A stretch of DNA of 64,000 nt from Microbacterium sp. MAH-37. GTDB taxonomy: Bacteria; Actinomycetota; Actinomycetes; Actinomycetales; Microbacteriaceae. A program made the translations under genes and the position numbers. Where the stretch lies: assembly GCF_009758255.1 (NCBI RefSeq), contig NZ_WSEN01000007.1, positions 141,312-205,311 of the forward strand, read 5' to 3'. Below are positions 29,493 to 37,925 of the stretch, one piece after another (within the stretch, counting starts at the first letter, position 1; every line of letters starts with the position of its first letter). The notes beneath the pieces were generated by a model. That model had not been told where the DNA came from. It made no database searches and saw nothing but the letters and a program-made list of their open reading frames with translations.

Positions 29493-29526
29493 GAACGGCC
29501 CGTCCTCGCGCGAGGGCGGGCCGTTC
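29493..29526 (+). terminator. Terminator of serA
   Basis: GAACGGCCCG (29493-29502) pairs with CGGGCCGTTC (29517-29526), and CCTCG with CGAGG inside it, giving a 16-bp stem with one wobble. It starts 10 bases after the serA stop. Only a weak T-rich tail follows. Confidence 0.8.
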
Positions 29527-29569
29527 GCCGTTCTCCCGAGGAAGAAGTTCTGAAAGAATCTGCGCGGGC

Positions 29570-29596
29570 TGTCGATTTCGAAGGATGCTCCACGTC
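29570..29596 (+). promoter_or_regulatory. ECF42-type promoter of the DGPF-sigma operon
   Basis: TGTCGA at 29570-29575 is followed after exactly 17 bases by CGTC at 29593-29596. TGTCGA is, from memory of the literature, the -35 motif described for ECF42 promoters, and CGTC is a common ECF -10 core. It lies in front of the DGPF gene and its sigma gene, consistent with autoregulation. Confidence 0.65.
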
Positions 29597-29617
29597 ATAT
29601 CGGTGTTCGACACCTCA

Positions 29618-29634
29618 GCGGGCCGCTGGCCCGC
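29618..29634 (+). other. Hairpin in the leader of the DGPF gene
   Basis: GCGGGCC and GGCCCGC pair around a GCT loop, six bases before the AAGGAG ribosome-binding site at 29641-29646. It could tune translation or be incidental in GC-rich DNA. Confidence 0.35.
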
Positions 29635-29651
29635 CCGACGAAGGAGACATG

Positions 29652-30026
29652 ATGTCCGACGAGTACATGATCATCATCCGCGAACCGGAATGGGACTACG
29701 CCGGCAGCTCACCGGCGCAGCTCGAGGCGGATCTGGCGGGCCACAAGGCGTTCCAGGCGGCCGTCGCTGCAGCCGGCCAGCGGATCACCGCCGGCGTGCC
29801 GCTGCGCGCGCAGTCCGAGGCGTTCCGCATCCAGCCCGGCGCGGACGGCCCGGTCTACACGGACGGCCCGTTCGGCGAGACCCGCGAGGTCGTCACCGGC
29901 TTCTACGTGTTCACCGCCGACACGGTCGATCAGGCGAGGGAACTGGCAGCCCTGGTGCCCACGGGCGGCTGGCTGGACGTGCATCCGGTGCTGGACATGG
30001 CGGCGGCACCCGAAGCGCAGTCCTGA
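29652..30026 (+). CDS. YCII-related (DGPF) protein
   Basis: This 124-residue alpha/beta protein of the YCII/DGPF family shows the name-giving motif in VYTDGPFGETREVVTGFYVF. Proteins of this family are nearly always encoded next to ECF42 sigma factors, and are thought to be part of the same signalling or response unit. The biochemical role is not established. Two adjacent ATGs occur at 29649 and 29652; the second has the better five-base spacing from AAGGAG. The sigma gene starts four bases after its stop. Confidence 0.88.
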   Translation: MSDEYMIIIREPEWDYAGSSPAQLEADLAGHKAFQAAVAAAGQRITAGVPLRAQSEAFRIQPGADGPVYTDGPFGETREVVTGFYVFTADTVDQARELAALVPTGGWLDVHPVLDMAAAPEAQS

Positions 30027-30030
30027 ACCG

Positions 30031-31254
30031 ATGAGTGACCGGATCGAGGATGCGTTCCGCGCAGATGCGGGGCGCATCCTCGGTGCCGTCGCCGCGTACA
30101 CCGGCGACCTGCAGCTCGCCGAGGACGCGGTGCAGGACGCGTTCCTGCGCGCGATCGCGCAGGAGCGAGCCGGAGTCGTGCTCGCGAATCCCTCGGCGTG
30201 GATCACGACCGCCGCGCGGCGCGCGGCCGTCGACACGATCCGCCGGCAGCGCACGGCGGCGAAGGCACTCCCCGTGCTGGCGGCCGACACCGCCACGGTC
30301 ACCGCGGATGCCGCGGACTTCGCGTTCACCGGTGATGAGCGGCTCGAGCTGATCCTGACCGTCTGCCATCCGGAGCTCGCGGAGGAGACCCGGCTCGCAC
30401 TCGCCCTGCGCTTCGCCTGCGGCATCGCGACGCACGACGTCGCGGCGATGCTGCTGGTGTCGGAGCCGACGATGGCGGCACGGCTGACCAGGGCGAAGAA
30501 GCGGCTGCGCGATTCCAGCATCCGGTTCGCGATGTCGGATGCCGCGCAGGCGCACGCCAGGCTGCCCGACGCGCTCTCGGTGATCTCGCTGCTGTACACG
30601 ACCGGCTACGCCGCGCCGACCACGGGGGATGGGCGCAGGCTGTGCGCGGACGCCGTCGAACTCGCGCGCGACGCGCGGCGGATCGCCGGCGACGACTCCG
30701 AGGCGAACGGGCTGCTCGCCCTGCTTCTGCTCACCGAGGCGCGGCATCCGTCGCGTGTCGACCCGGCGGGGGAGCTGGTCGCGCTGGCCGAGGCTGACCG
30801 CCGCCTCTGGGATCGTGCGCTGATCGCCGAGGGCGAGGCGCTCGCGACCGTCGCCCTGAACGGCGGGACCGGCCGTTTCGCACTCCAGGCCGGCATCTCG
30901 GGCCTGCACGCCATTGCGCCGGACTGGGACGCCACCGACTGGCCCGCGATCGCTCGGCTCTACGACGGGCTCGTCGCGCAGTGGCCCTCACCGTCGGCGA
31001 GGCTGGCCAGGATCGTCGCGCGCGGCTATGCGGACGGCATCGGCGCCGCCGGGGCGCGTCTGGAGCTGGATGCCGACGAACAGCTGTTCCAGGGGTCGCT
31101 CGCGGCGCAGGCGTTCGCGGTGCGCGCCGAGCTGGGGCTGCGCAGCGGCGACACGGACGGGGCTGCTCGCGACTTCCGGCAGGCGATCGCGCTCACCTCG
31201 GATCCGGCCGTGCGGCGGCACCTCCACCGCCGGCTGTCTGAACGTGAGGGTTGA
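30031..31254 (+). CDS. ECF42-type RNA polymerase sigma factor with C-terminal TPR-like extension
   Basis: This is a 407-residue sigma factor. The sigma-2 region lies at about residues 8-70 (LQLAEDAVQDAFLRA, NPSAWITTAARRAAVDTIRR) and the sigma-4 region at about 105-165 (ELAEETRLALALRFACGIAT, SEPTMAARLTRAKKRLR). A helical extension of about 230 residues (DUF6596/TPR-like) follows, with SLLYTTGYAA at its start and the family-typical HAIAPDWDATDWPAIARLYD. ECF42 members lack a classical anti-sigma factor; the extension is thought to be needed for function. The operon with the DGPF gene and the TGTCGA promoter upstream support the assignment. No anti-sigma gene is adjacent. Confidence 0.9.
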   Translation: MSDRIEDAFRADAGRILGAVAAYTGDLQLAEDAVQDAFLRAIAQERAGVVLANPSAWITTAARRAAVDTIRRQRTAAKALPVLAADTATVTADAADFAFTGDERLELILTVCHPELAEETRLALALRFACGIATHDVAAMLLVSEPTMAARLTRAKKRLRDSSIRFAMSDAAQAHARLPDALSVISLLYTTGYAAPTTGDGRRLCADAVELARDARRIAGDDSEANGLLALLLLTEARHPSRVDPAGELVALAEADRRLWDRALIAEGEALATVALNGGTGRFALQAGISGLHAIAPDWDATDWPAIARLYDGLVAQWPSPSARLARIVARGYADGIGAAGARLELDADEQLFQGSLAAQAFAVRAELGLRSGDTDGAARDFRQAIALTSDPAVRRHLHRRLSEREG

Positions 31255-31264
31255 GCGCCTGCAA

Positions 31265-31324
31265 CTCCGGTCTCACTGTTTGCGGGTGCGGAGACCGTCT
31301 GACCCACAACGAGTGAGACCGGAG
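31265..31324. repeat. Inverted-repeat element between convergent genes
   Basis: CTCCGGTCTCACT (31265-31277) is exactly complementary to AGTGAGACCGGAG (31312-31324). The next ten bases inside also largely pair (GTTTGCGGGT against ACCCACAACG). The 60-base hairpin fills the gap between the sigma gene and the convergent TetR gene and can serve as a bidirectional terminator. Its size and symmetry also fit a small dispersed intergenic repeat. Confidence 0.65.
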
Positions 31325-31335
31325 CAAGAAGGGGG

Positions 31336-31887
31336 TCAGGCAGCGGAGCCGGTCGCCTTCAGCACGAGCGCGATGAGCGCGCGCATCCGCTCCTCGTCGG
31401 GGACGAGACGATCGCCGCCGTCACCTCCGAGCGCGTTGTTGAAGTACAGTCCGTCGCTGAGCATCATCACCAGGTCGAGAGCGGCCTCGTCTCGTACGCG
31501 GGGGGAGATGGTCGCCGACCAGCGCCGCCGCACGTCGTTCAGGGCGGCGGCGGCCGCCGCGTGTCCGCCCTGCGCGAGCCGTGAGGTCGCGATGAGCGCG
31601 CGGTCCAGCGGATCGTCGATCGCGACAGAGGTACGCAGATAGTAGGCGACGACGCCCTCTTCGGCGGTCTCCATGCGCTGCACGTCGGCGTCGACGAGGT
31701 CGGAGAGCCGCTGGATCAGCCCCGCTGCGAGATCCTCCTTGGAGCCGAAGTGGTACAGCAGGCCGCCCTTCGAGACGCCGGCGGCTCTGGCCGTGGCATC
31801 GAGGGTCGCCGCGCGCTCGCCCTCCTCGATGAGGAGACGCTCGTAAGCGTCGAGGACGCCTTCCTTGGCGCGAGGCGGGCGCGACAT
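31336..31887 (-). CDS. TetR-family repressor of the adjacent MFS exporter
   Basis: This 183-residue regulator has an N-terminal helix-turn-helix at about residues 25-50 (TLDATARAAGVSKGGLLYHF, then GSKEDL), the usual TetR signature. An all-helical C-terminal ligand domain follows. It is divergent from a 14-TM exporter gene, and a perfect 24-bp operator lies between them, so it should repress both genes until an exported compound binds. AGAGGAG precedes the ATG. The ligand is unknown. Confidence 0.9.
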   Translation of the reverse strand: MSRPPRAKEGVLDAYERLLIEEGERAATLDATARAAGVSKGGLLYHFGSKEDLAAGLIQRLSDLVDADVQRMETAEEGVVAYYLRTSVAIDDPLDRALIATSRLAQGGHAAAAAALNDVRRRWSATISPRVRDEAALDLVMMLSDGLYFNNALGGDGGDRLVPDEERMRALIALVLKATGSAA

Positions 31888-31929
31888 GGGGACTCCTCTG
31901 CTCAGTGGATGCTCAGACGCATCGCCATT

Positions 31930-31953
31930 ACTATACCAACTGGACGGTATAGT
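31930..31953. promoter_or_regulatory. TetR operator between divergent genes
   Basis: ACTATACC (31930-31937) and GGTATAGT (31946-31953) are perfect inverted repeats with an eight-base spacer. Each half contains a TATAGT -10 hexamer for one strand: plus strand 31948-31953 for the exporter, minus strand 31935-31930 for the repressor. Bound TetR would cover both promoters. Confidence 0.85.
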
Positions 31954-31989
31954 TATCTGGTCGTCCCCGAACAGGAAGAGCGTGAGAGC

Positions 31990-33519
31990 ATGACCACCAC
32001 CGCATCGATCCCCGTGCAGGAGACCGACGGACCCCGCGTCGGAGCACGCGGCTGGTGGGCGCTCATCGTGCTCATGCTGCCGGTGCTGCTGGTCTCAGTC
32101 GACAACACGGTGCTGAGCTTCGCACTGCCCGAGATCTCGCTCGCGCTCTCTCCGAGTGGAGCGGAACAGCTCTGGATCATCGACGTCTACCCGCTGGTGC
32201 TCGCGGGGCTGCTGGTGACGATGGGCACGCTCGGTGACCGGTTCGGCCGGCGGCGGATGCTGCTCATCGGCGCCACCGGCTTCGCCGCCGTCTCCGTGCT
32301 CGCGGCCTTCGCGCCGACGGCGCTCACGCTGATCGGCGCGCGCGCCCTGCTCGGCTTCTTCGGCGCGATGCTGATGCCGTCGACGCTCTCGCTGCTGCGG
32401 TCGATCTTCACCAACCGCGATCAGCGCCGCATGGCGATCGCGGTGTGGGCATCGGCGTTCTCGGCCGGCTCCGCGCTCGGCCCGATCGTGGGCGGCTTCC
32501 TGCTCGAGCACTTCTGGTGGGGCTCGGTGTTCCTCATCGCGGTACCCGTGCTCGTCCCGCTGCTGATCTGCGCGCCGCTGCTGGTGCCTGAGAGCCGCGA
32601 CCCGAACCCCGGCCGCATCGACCCGATCAGCATTCTGCTGTCGATGGCCGCGATGATCCCCGTCGTCTACGCGATCAAGTCGTTCGCCGTGGAGGGCCCG
32701 ACGTGGGCCGGGGGAGCGTGGGCCGCGCTCGGCATCGCGATGGGCGCGCTGTTCGTGCGCCGTCAGCTGTGGGCCGAGATCCCCATGCTCGACATGGCGC
32801 TGTTCCGCCGCGGCTCGTTCTCGGGCGCCATCCTGGTGAACCTGCTCAGCGTCGTCGCGCTGGTCGGCTTCCTCTACTACGTCTCCCAGCACCTGCAGCT
32901 GGTGCTGGGGCTGACGCCCATGGTCGCCGGGTTCGCCCTGGTGCCCGGCATGGCCGCGATGATCGTCTCCGGTCTGGCGATCGTGCCGGTGTCGCGTCGC
33001 GTCTCGCCGCACATCCTCATCCCCGCCGCACTGATGTTCTCGGTGCTCGGCTATCTGCTGGTGGCGTTCACGAGCGGCTCCATCGCCGCCCTGGTGCTGT
33101 CGTTCGTCTCGCTCGGCATCGGGATCGGCGCGGCGGAGACCATCTCGAACGAGCTGATCCTCGCCAGCGCGCCGCCCGAGAAGGCCGGTGCCGCCAGTGC
33201 GGTCTCCGAGACGGCCTACGAGCTGGGTGCCGTGCTCGGCACCGCGATCCTGGGCGGCATCATCACCGCCTTCTACCGCGGCGCTCTGGTACTGCCGGAT
33301 GGGCTGGACGCCGCGGCCGCGGACGCCGCACGCGAGACGCTCGCCGGCGCGTACACGGTCTCGCACGGGCTCGGTGAGCCCGCGGCCACGCAGGTGTGGG
33401 ATGCCGCGATCGCGGCCTTCGGCTCCGGCGTGGGCGTGACGTCGCTGATCGGCGCAGGACTCGTGGTGCTCGCGGCGGTCATCGCGGCGACTACGCTGAA
33501 AACACGCACCCGCTCCTGA
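31990..33519 (+). CDS. MFS multidrug exporter, 14-TM DHA2 type
   Basis: This 509-residue inner-membrane drug:proton antiporter is related to QacA/SmvA. TM1 begins [20 protein letters not shown], carrying motif D1-like residues. Motif A is [13 protein letters not shown] between TM2 and TM3, and motif C-like glycines occur in [19 protein letters not shown]. Fourteen hydrophobic segments can be counted. The ATG at 31990 lies about 30 bases after the predicted transcription start in the operator. A long in-frame extension into the TetR gene is rejected. Substrates are probably lipophilic cations or antiseptics, by family only. Confidence 0.9.
   Translation: MTTTASIPVQETDGPRVGARGWWALIVLMLPVLLVSVDNTVLSFALPEISLALSPSGAEQLWIIDVYPLVLAGLLVTMGTLGDRFGRRRMLLIGATGFAAVSVLAAFAPTALTLIGARALLGFFGAMLMPSTLSLLRSIFTNRDQRRMAIAVWASAFSAGSALGPIVGGFLLEHFWWGSVFLIAVPVLVPLLICAPLLVPESRDPNPGRIDPISILLSMAAMIPVVYAIKSFAVEGPTWAGGAWAALGIAMGALFVRRQLWAEIPMLDMALFRRGSFSGAILVNLLSVVALVGFLYYVSQHLQLVLGLTPMVAGFALVPGMAAMIVSGLAIVPVSRRVSPHILIPAALMFSVLGYLLVAFTSGSIAALVLSFVSLGIGIGAAETISNELILASAPPEKAGAASAVSETAYELGAVLGTAILGGIITAFYRGALVLPDGLDAAAADAARETLAGAYTVSHGLGEPAATQVWDAAIAAFGSGVGVTSLIGAGLVVLAAVIAATTLKTRTRS
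33492..33497 (+). promoter_or_regulatory. -10 element for leuB
   Basis: TACGCT inside the last MFS codons would start a transcript near 33504, giving a leader of about 50 bases with AAGGAG at 33544-33549 before the leuB ATG. Supported only by motif and position. Confidence 0.35.
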
Positions 33520-33553
33520 GGCGTGGCGGGGCGGTCCCCGAGCAAGGAGTGTC

Positions 33554-34603
33554 ATGTCGCGTGTCGTGAAGCTGGCCGTCATCCCCGGTGACGGCATCGG
33601 ACCCGAGGTCATCGCGGAAGCCGAGAAGGTTCTCGACGCCGTCACCGCCGGCGGCGAGACCGTCTTCGAGAAGACGCCCTTCTCGCTCGGTGCGGGCCGC
33701 TACCTCGAGACGGGCGACACGCTCACCGACGACGACCTCGACGCGATCCGCACGCACGATGCCATCCTGCTCGGCGCGGTCGGCGGTCAGCCCGGCGATC
33801 CGCGGCTCAAGGACGCGAACATCGAGCGCGGGCTGCTGCTGAAGCTGCGCTTCGAGCTCGACCACTACGTCAACCTGCGCCCGTCGAAGCTGTTCGCCGG
33901 CGCCCCGGGGCCGCTCGCCGAGCCCGGCGAGATCGACTTCGTCGTCGTCCGCGAGGGCACAGAGGGGCCGTACGTCGGCAACGGCGGCAGCATCCGTCGC
34001 GGCACGCCGCACGAGGTGGCGAACGAGACCAGCGTGAACACCGCCTACGGCGTGGAGCGCGTGGTGCGCTACGCGTTCGAACTCGCCGAGCGGCGCGACA
34101 ACCGCCTCACCCTGGTGCACAAGACCAACGTGCTCGTGAACGCCGGCGGCCTGTGGAAGCGGATCGTCGACGAGGTCGCGCAGGAGCACCCCGGCGTGGC
34201 CGTAGACTATCTGCACGTCGACGCGGCCACGATCTTCCTGGTCACCAACCCTTCGCGCTTCGACGTGATCGTCACCGACAACCTCTTCGGCGACATCCTC
34301 ACGGATCTGGCCGGCGCCGTCACCGGTGGCATCGGACTCGCAGCCTCGGGCAACATCAACCCGACCGGCGCCTTCCCCTCGATGTTCGAGCCCGTGCACG
34401 GCTCGGCTCCGGACATCGCGGGTCAGCAGAAGGCAGATCCGACCGCCGCCATCCTCTCCGTCGCCCTGCTGCTCGATCACCTCGGGCTGCGCGACGAGGC
34501 CGCCCGCGTGCAGCAGGCGGTCGAAGCGGACATCGCCGAGCGGAATGCCCCGCGCGGCACCGCCCAGATCGGCGACGCGATCATCGCCCGGCTCCGGGCG
34601 TAA
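33554..34603 (+). CDS. leuB: 3-isopropylmalate dehydrogenase
   Basis: This 349-residue NAD- and Mg-dependent decarboxylating dehydrogenase of leucine synthesis shows [15 protein letters not shown] at the N-terminus, [14 protein letters not shown], and the substrate-binding arginine region [19 protein letters not shown]. The conserved metal/NAD segment is [17 protein letters not shown], followed by [14 protein letters not shown]. Length is normal. AAGGAG lies five bases before the ATG. It is followed by ilvE, the transaminase that finishes leucine, valine and isoleucine synthesis. Confidence 0.95.
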   Translation: MSRVVKLAVIPGDGIGPEVIAEAEKVLDAVTAGGETVFEKTPFSLGAGRYLETGDTLTDDDLDAIRTHDAILLGAVGGQPGDPRLKDANIERGLLLKLRFELDHYVNLRPSKLFAGAPGPLAEPGEIDFVVVREGTEGPYVGNGGSIRRGTPHEVANETSVNTAYGVERVVRYAFELAERRDNRLTLVHKTNVLVNAGGLWKRIVDEVAQEHPGVAVDYLHVDAATIFLVTNPSRFDVIVTDNLFGDILTDLAGAVTGGIGLAASGNINPTGAFPSMFEPVHGSAPDIAGQQKADPTAAILSVALLLDHLGLRDEAARVQQAVEADIAERNAPRGTAQIGDAIIARLRA

Positions 34604-34606
34604 TCT
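34601..34606 (+). promoter_or_regulatory. -10 element for ilvE
   Basis: TAATCT overlaps the leuB stop codon and would start transcription near 34613, about 44 bases before the ilvE ATG. CAGGA near 34643 serves as ribosome-binding site. ilvE may also be read through from leuB. Confidence 0.35.
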
Positions 34607-34656
34607 GGATTCCGGCGCACTACTCGCCAGCTTTCGACCTGTCAGGACACCACATC

Positions 34657-35769
34657 ATGACCATCGGACTTCCCCTTCAGGCTCCTTCGCCCGCCGGCCT
34701 CATCTGGCAGGTGACCCGCAATGAGAACGCGCGCTCCGACGCGGAGCGCGAGGAGATCCTGAGCCACCCCGGGTTCGGTCAGTACTTCACCGACCACATG
34801 GTCGACCTGTGCTGGTCCGAGAAGGGCGGCTGGCACCGTCCCCGCGTGCAGCCCTACGGCCCGATCCCGCTCGACCCCGCCGCCGCGGTGCTGCACTACT
34901 CGCAGGAGATCTTCGAGGGGCTCAAGGCCTACCGGCACGCCGACGGCTCGGTGTGGACCTTCCGTCCCGACCGCAACGCCGCGCGCCTGCAGCGCTCGGC
35001 GCGCCGGCTCGCCCTGCCGGAGCTTCCCGAGGAGCTCTTCGTCGAGTCGCTCAAGCAGCTCGTCGCGGTCGACGCGTCGTGGGTGCCCAGCAACCCCGAG
35101 GAGAGCCTGTACCTGCGTCCGTTCATGTTCGCCAAGGAGGCCTTCCTCGGCGTGCGGGCGGCGAAGAAGGTCGGCTACTACCTGATCGCCAGCCCCGCCG
35201 GAGCGTACTTCCCCGGTGGCGTGCAGCCGGTGAACATCTGGCTGTCGACCGACTACGCCCGTGCCGGGCACGGCGGCACCGGTGCGGCCAAGACCGGCGG
35301 CAACTACGCCTCGAGCCTTCTCCCGCAGGAGGAGGCCTACGCCAAGGGATGCCAGCAGGTGCTGTTCCTGGACGGCGAGTACATCGAGGAGCTCGGCGGC
35401 ATGAACCTGGTGCTCGTCACCAGCGACGGCCGCCTGCTCACGCCGCAGTCCGACTCGATCCTGGAGGGCATCACGCTCGCGTCGATCCTGCAGCTCGCCG
35501 AGGACCGCGGTCTGAAGGTCGAGCAGCGGAAGCTCTCGATCGACGAGTGGCGCAAGGGCGCGGCATCCGGTGAGATCGTGGGCGCCTTCGCCTGCGGCAC
35601 GGCCGCCGTGGTCGTGCCGATCGGCAAGCTCATGGCGACCGACTTCGAGATCGTGCACGAGGGCGCGGAGTCGACCGAGCTCGCGATGTCGCTGCGCGAG
35701 GAGCTCACCGACATCCAGTACGGCCGTCGCGAGGACAAGCACGGCTGGCTCGTCCGCCTGGACGCCTGA
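34657..35769 (+). CDS. ilvE: Branched-chain amino-acid aminotransferase
   Basis: This 370-residue PLP enzyme of fold type IV exchanges amino groups between glutamate and the branched-chain 2-oxo acids, the last step for Val, Ile and Leu. The PLP lysine is K212 in GTGAAKTGGNYASSL. Other signatures are HYSQEIFEGLKAYR near the N-terminus, IEELGGMNLV, SILEGITLASIL and ACGTAAVVVPIG. It is the longer class common in actinobacteria and eukaryotes. The ATG at 34657 begins the family-like N-terminus. A large palindrome follows the gene. Confidence 0.95.
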   Translation: MTIGLPLQAPSPAGLIWQVTRNENARSDAEREEILSHPGFGQYFTDHMVDLCWSEKGGWHRPRVQPYGPIPLDPAAAVLHYSQEIFEGLKAYRHADGSVWTFRPDRNAARLQRSARRLALPELPEELFVESLKQLVAVDASWVPSNPEESLYLRPFMFAKEAFLGVRAAKKVGYYLIASPAGAYFPGGVQPVNIWLSTDYARAGHGGTGAAKTGGNYASSLLPQEEAYAKGCQQVLFLDGEYIEELGGMNLVLVTSDGRLLTPQSDSILEGITLASILQLAEDRGLKVEQRKLSIDEWRKGAASGEIVGAFACGTAAVVVPIGKLMATDFEIVHEGAESTELAMSLREELTDIQYGRREDKHGWLVRLDA

Positions 35770-35779
35770 CCCGCCTCAC

Positions 35780-35861
35780 GCCGAGACCCCGCTTTACCGC
35801 CGAGACCCCGGGTTGCTGACGTCAGCAGCCCGGGGTCTCGGCGCAAGCCCGGGGTCTCGGC
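35780..35861. repeat. 82-bp nested palindrome with four GCCGAGACCCCG boxes
   Basis: GCCGAGACCCCG occurs at 35780-35791 and 35799-35810; its complement occurs at 35831-35842 and 35850-35861. The four boxes are mirror-symmetric about 35820/35821, where an inner palindrome TGCTGACGTCAGCA sits. The middle arm can form a 15-bp stem. It lies between ilvE and the FAH gene, so it may terminate ilvE transcription, or be a dispersed palindromic repeat. Confidence 0.75.
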
Positions 35862-35880
35862 GGGAGAAATGCCGGGTGAG

Positions 35881-35886
35881 TAGGCT
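35881..35886 (+). promoter_or_regulatory. -10 element for the leaderless FAH-family gene
   Basis: TAGGCT ends 7 bases before the GTG at 35893, so the transcript would start on the start codon. No Shine-Dalgarno precedes the GTG. Confidence 0.55.
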
Positions 35887-35892
35887 GAGCGG

Positions 35893-36663
35893 GTGAAGAT
35901 CGCGCGTTTCAGTCACCAGGGCGGCATCCGATTCGGCATCGTGGACGACGGGGATCTCGTCGTCCTCGAGGGCGACCCGATGTTCGCAGGATACGAGCCG
36001 ACGGGGGAGCGCGTGCCGCTCGCGGACGCCGCGCTGCTGGCGCCCGTGATCCCACGTTCGAAGGTGGTCTGCGTCGGCCGCAACTACCACGACCACGCCG
36101 CCGAGTTCGGCAACGTCGCCCCGGAGGAGCCGCTGCTGTTCCTGAAGCCGAACACCGCGGTGATCGGCCCCGGCGACGCGATCGTGCGCCCGATCGCCCT
36201 CTCCGAGCGCACCGAGTTCGAGGGCGAGCTGGTCGCCGTCATCGGACGCATCGCGAAGAACGTCAGCGCCGAGAACGCCCTCGAGCACGTGTTCGGCTAC
36301 ACCGTCGGCAACGACGTCACCGCGCGCGACCTGCAGCGCAAGGACGGCCAGTGGACGCGCGGCAAGGGCTTCGACACCTTCTGCCCGCTCGGCCCGGTCA
36401 TCGAGACCGAGTTCGACGATGCGTCAGCCACCATCGAGACCCGCGTCAACGGTGAGGTGCGCCAGCACGCGCCGCTGTCCGACATGATCCACTCGGTCGC
36501 CGACATCATCGCCTATGCGTCCGCCGTGTTCACGCTGCTGCCCGGCGACGTCATCCTGACCGGCACCCCGGCGGGCGTCGGCCCGATCGTCGCCGGTGAC
36601 ACCGTCGAGGTCGAGGTCTCCGGCATCGGCACGCTCCGCAACCCGGTGCGCGACGCCTCGTGA
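35893..36663 (+). CDS. Fumarylacetoacetate hydrolase-family protein
   Basis: This 256-residue protein has the FAH beta-roll fold: VGRNYHDHAAEFG, FLKPNTAVIGPGD, metal ligands in TEFEGELVAVIG, and GYTVGNDVTARDLQRKDGQW. Members act as hydrolases, decarboxylases or isomerases on 2-oxo and beta-dicarbonyl acids with Mg or Mn. The substrate cannot be told. In actinobacteria this gene is commonly found close to gltX and ilvE/leuB, as here. The GTG start is supported by the -10 element exactly 7 bases upstream. It overlaps the next gene by GTGA. Confidence 0.88.
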   Translation: MKIARFSHQGGIRFGIVDDGDLVVLEGDPMFAGYEPTGERVPLADAALLAPVIPRSKVVCVGRNYHDHAAEFGNVAPEEPLLFLKPNTAVIGPGDAIVRPIALSERTEFEGELVAVIGRIAKNVSAENALEHVFGYTVGNDVTARDLQRKDGQWTRGKGFDTFCPLGPVIETEFDDASATIETRVNGEVRQHAPLSDMIHSVADIIAYASAVFTLLPGDVILTGTPAGVGPIVAGDTVEVEVSGIGTLRNPVRDAS

Positions 36664-37925
36664 CCACGACCGAGCTCGCTCCGGGCGATCTGGAGCGCAT
36701 CCAGCGCCGCACAGTCGGCGTCCTCGCGCTCGGTCAGGTGCTCGGAGGCATCGCGTTCGGCGCCACGGTATCGCTCGGCGCCCTGCTGGCGGCCGACCTC
36801 TCCGGCGACGACGCGCTGTCCGGTCTCGCCACGGCGTCGGTCACCCTCGGTGCAGCAGCGGCAGCCATCCCGCTGGCACGGTTCGCGAGCCGTCGCGGGC
36901 GCAGGCTGTCGCTGACCGTCGGCAACCTGCTCGCGCTCGTGGGCGTGGGCATCGTGATCACCGCGGCATCCATCCGCAGCTTCCCGGTGCTGCTGGTGGG
37001 CGTCATCCTGATCGGCATGGGGAATGCCGGCAATCTGCAGTCGCGCTTCGCCGCGACCGACCTGGCCTCTGCGCAGCATCGGGGCCGCGATCTGTCGATC
37101 GTGGTCTGGTCGACGACGATCGGCGGCGTCGCCGGGCCGTTCCTGCTCACGCCTGGTGAAGTCATCGGGCAGGCACTGGGGATGCCGCATCTCACCGGCT
37201 CGTACGTCTTCTCGCTGATCGCCCAGGCGCTCGCACTCGCGCTGTACCTGATCGCGCTGCGGCCCGACCCGCTGCTGCTCGCGCTGCGGATCGCCCGCGA
37301 CGAGGGCAGAGGAGCCGTGCTCGGTGCCTCCGTCGACCGCCCCGTCGCTGCGCGCTATGCGATCTTCGCGGTCGCCGGCTCGCATGCCGTGATGGCCTCC
37401 GTGATGGCCATGACCCCGATCCACCTCTCGCACATGGCTCACGGCATGCACGGCATGGCGACCACGGAGACCGATGTCACCACGCTTGTGGGACTGACGA
37501 TCGGTCTGCACGTGGCCGGCATGTACGGACTTTCTCCGGTGTTCGGCATCCTCTCCGACCGCTGGGGACGTGTCCGCGTCGTGCTGCTCGGCCAGGCCCT
37601 CCTCACAGCTTCGCTGCTGACCGCGATCTTCGCGGGTGAGAACCCGGTCGGCGTCATGGCGGCGCTGATCCTGCTGGGGCTGGGCTGGAGCGCAGCGACC
37701 GTGGCGGGCGCCGCGCTGCTGACCGAGTCGTCGACGACGCTGCAGCGTCCGCGCCGGCAGGGCATCAGCGACTCGCTGATGAGTCTGACCGCTGCCGTCG
37801 GCGCGGCACTGGCCGGACTGGTGCTGACGAACTTCGGCTACGGGGGCCTCGGAGCGGCCGCCCTCGTGATCGTCATCGCGATCACCGCGCTGTCGCCGCT
37901 GGCCCGCGTGCGACCGACCGCATGA
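36660..37925 (+). CDS. MFS transporter with Met/His-rich loop
   Basis: This 421-residue major-facilitator protein has about 12 membrane segments. The loop after TM2 is FASRRGRRLSL, and the motif-A-like ILSDRWGRVRVVLL follows TM8. An external loop near residues 255-266 is rich in metal-binding residues (HLSHMAHGMHGM), which is unusual for a drug exporter and could sense or bind a metal. It starts with GTG overlapping the FAH stop and ends overlapping the methyltransferase start (ATGA), so the three genes form a tight unit. Substrate unknown. Confidence 0.82.
   Translation: MTTTELAPGDLERIQRRTVGVLALGQVLGGIAFGATVSLGALLAADLSGDDALSGLATASVTLGAAAAAIPLARFASRRGRRLSLTVGNLLALVGVGIVITAASIRSFPVLLVGVILIGMGNAGNLQSRFAATDLASAQHRGRDLSIVVWSTTIGGVAGPFLLTPGEVIGQALGMPHLTGSYVFSLIAQALALALYLIALRPDPLLLALRIARDEGRGAVLGASVDRPVAARYAIFAVAGSHAVMASVMAMTPIHLSHMAHGMHGMATTETDVTTLVGLTIGLHVAGMYGLSPVFGILSDRWGRVRVVLLGQALLTASLLTAIFAGENPVGVMAALILLGLGWSAATVAGAALLTESSTTLQRPRRQGISDSLMSLTAAVGAALAGLVLTNFGYGGLGAAALVIVIAITALSPLARVRPTA

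Noticed and set aside
27446..29593. A 715-codon minus-strand frame opposite serA
   Set aside because: serA has all catalytic motifs on the plus strand; the antisense frame is His/Arg/Gly-rich with no recognisable fold.
31750..31989. N-terminal extension of the MFS exporter into the TetR gene
   Set aside because: It would overlap the divergent TetR coding region and operator; the ATG at 31990 lies just before TM1 and after the predicted promoter.
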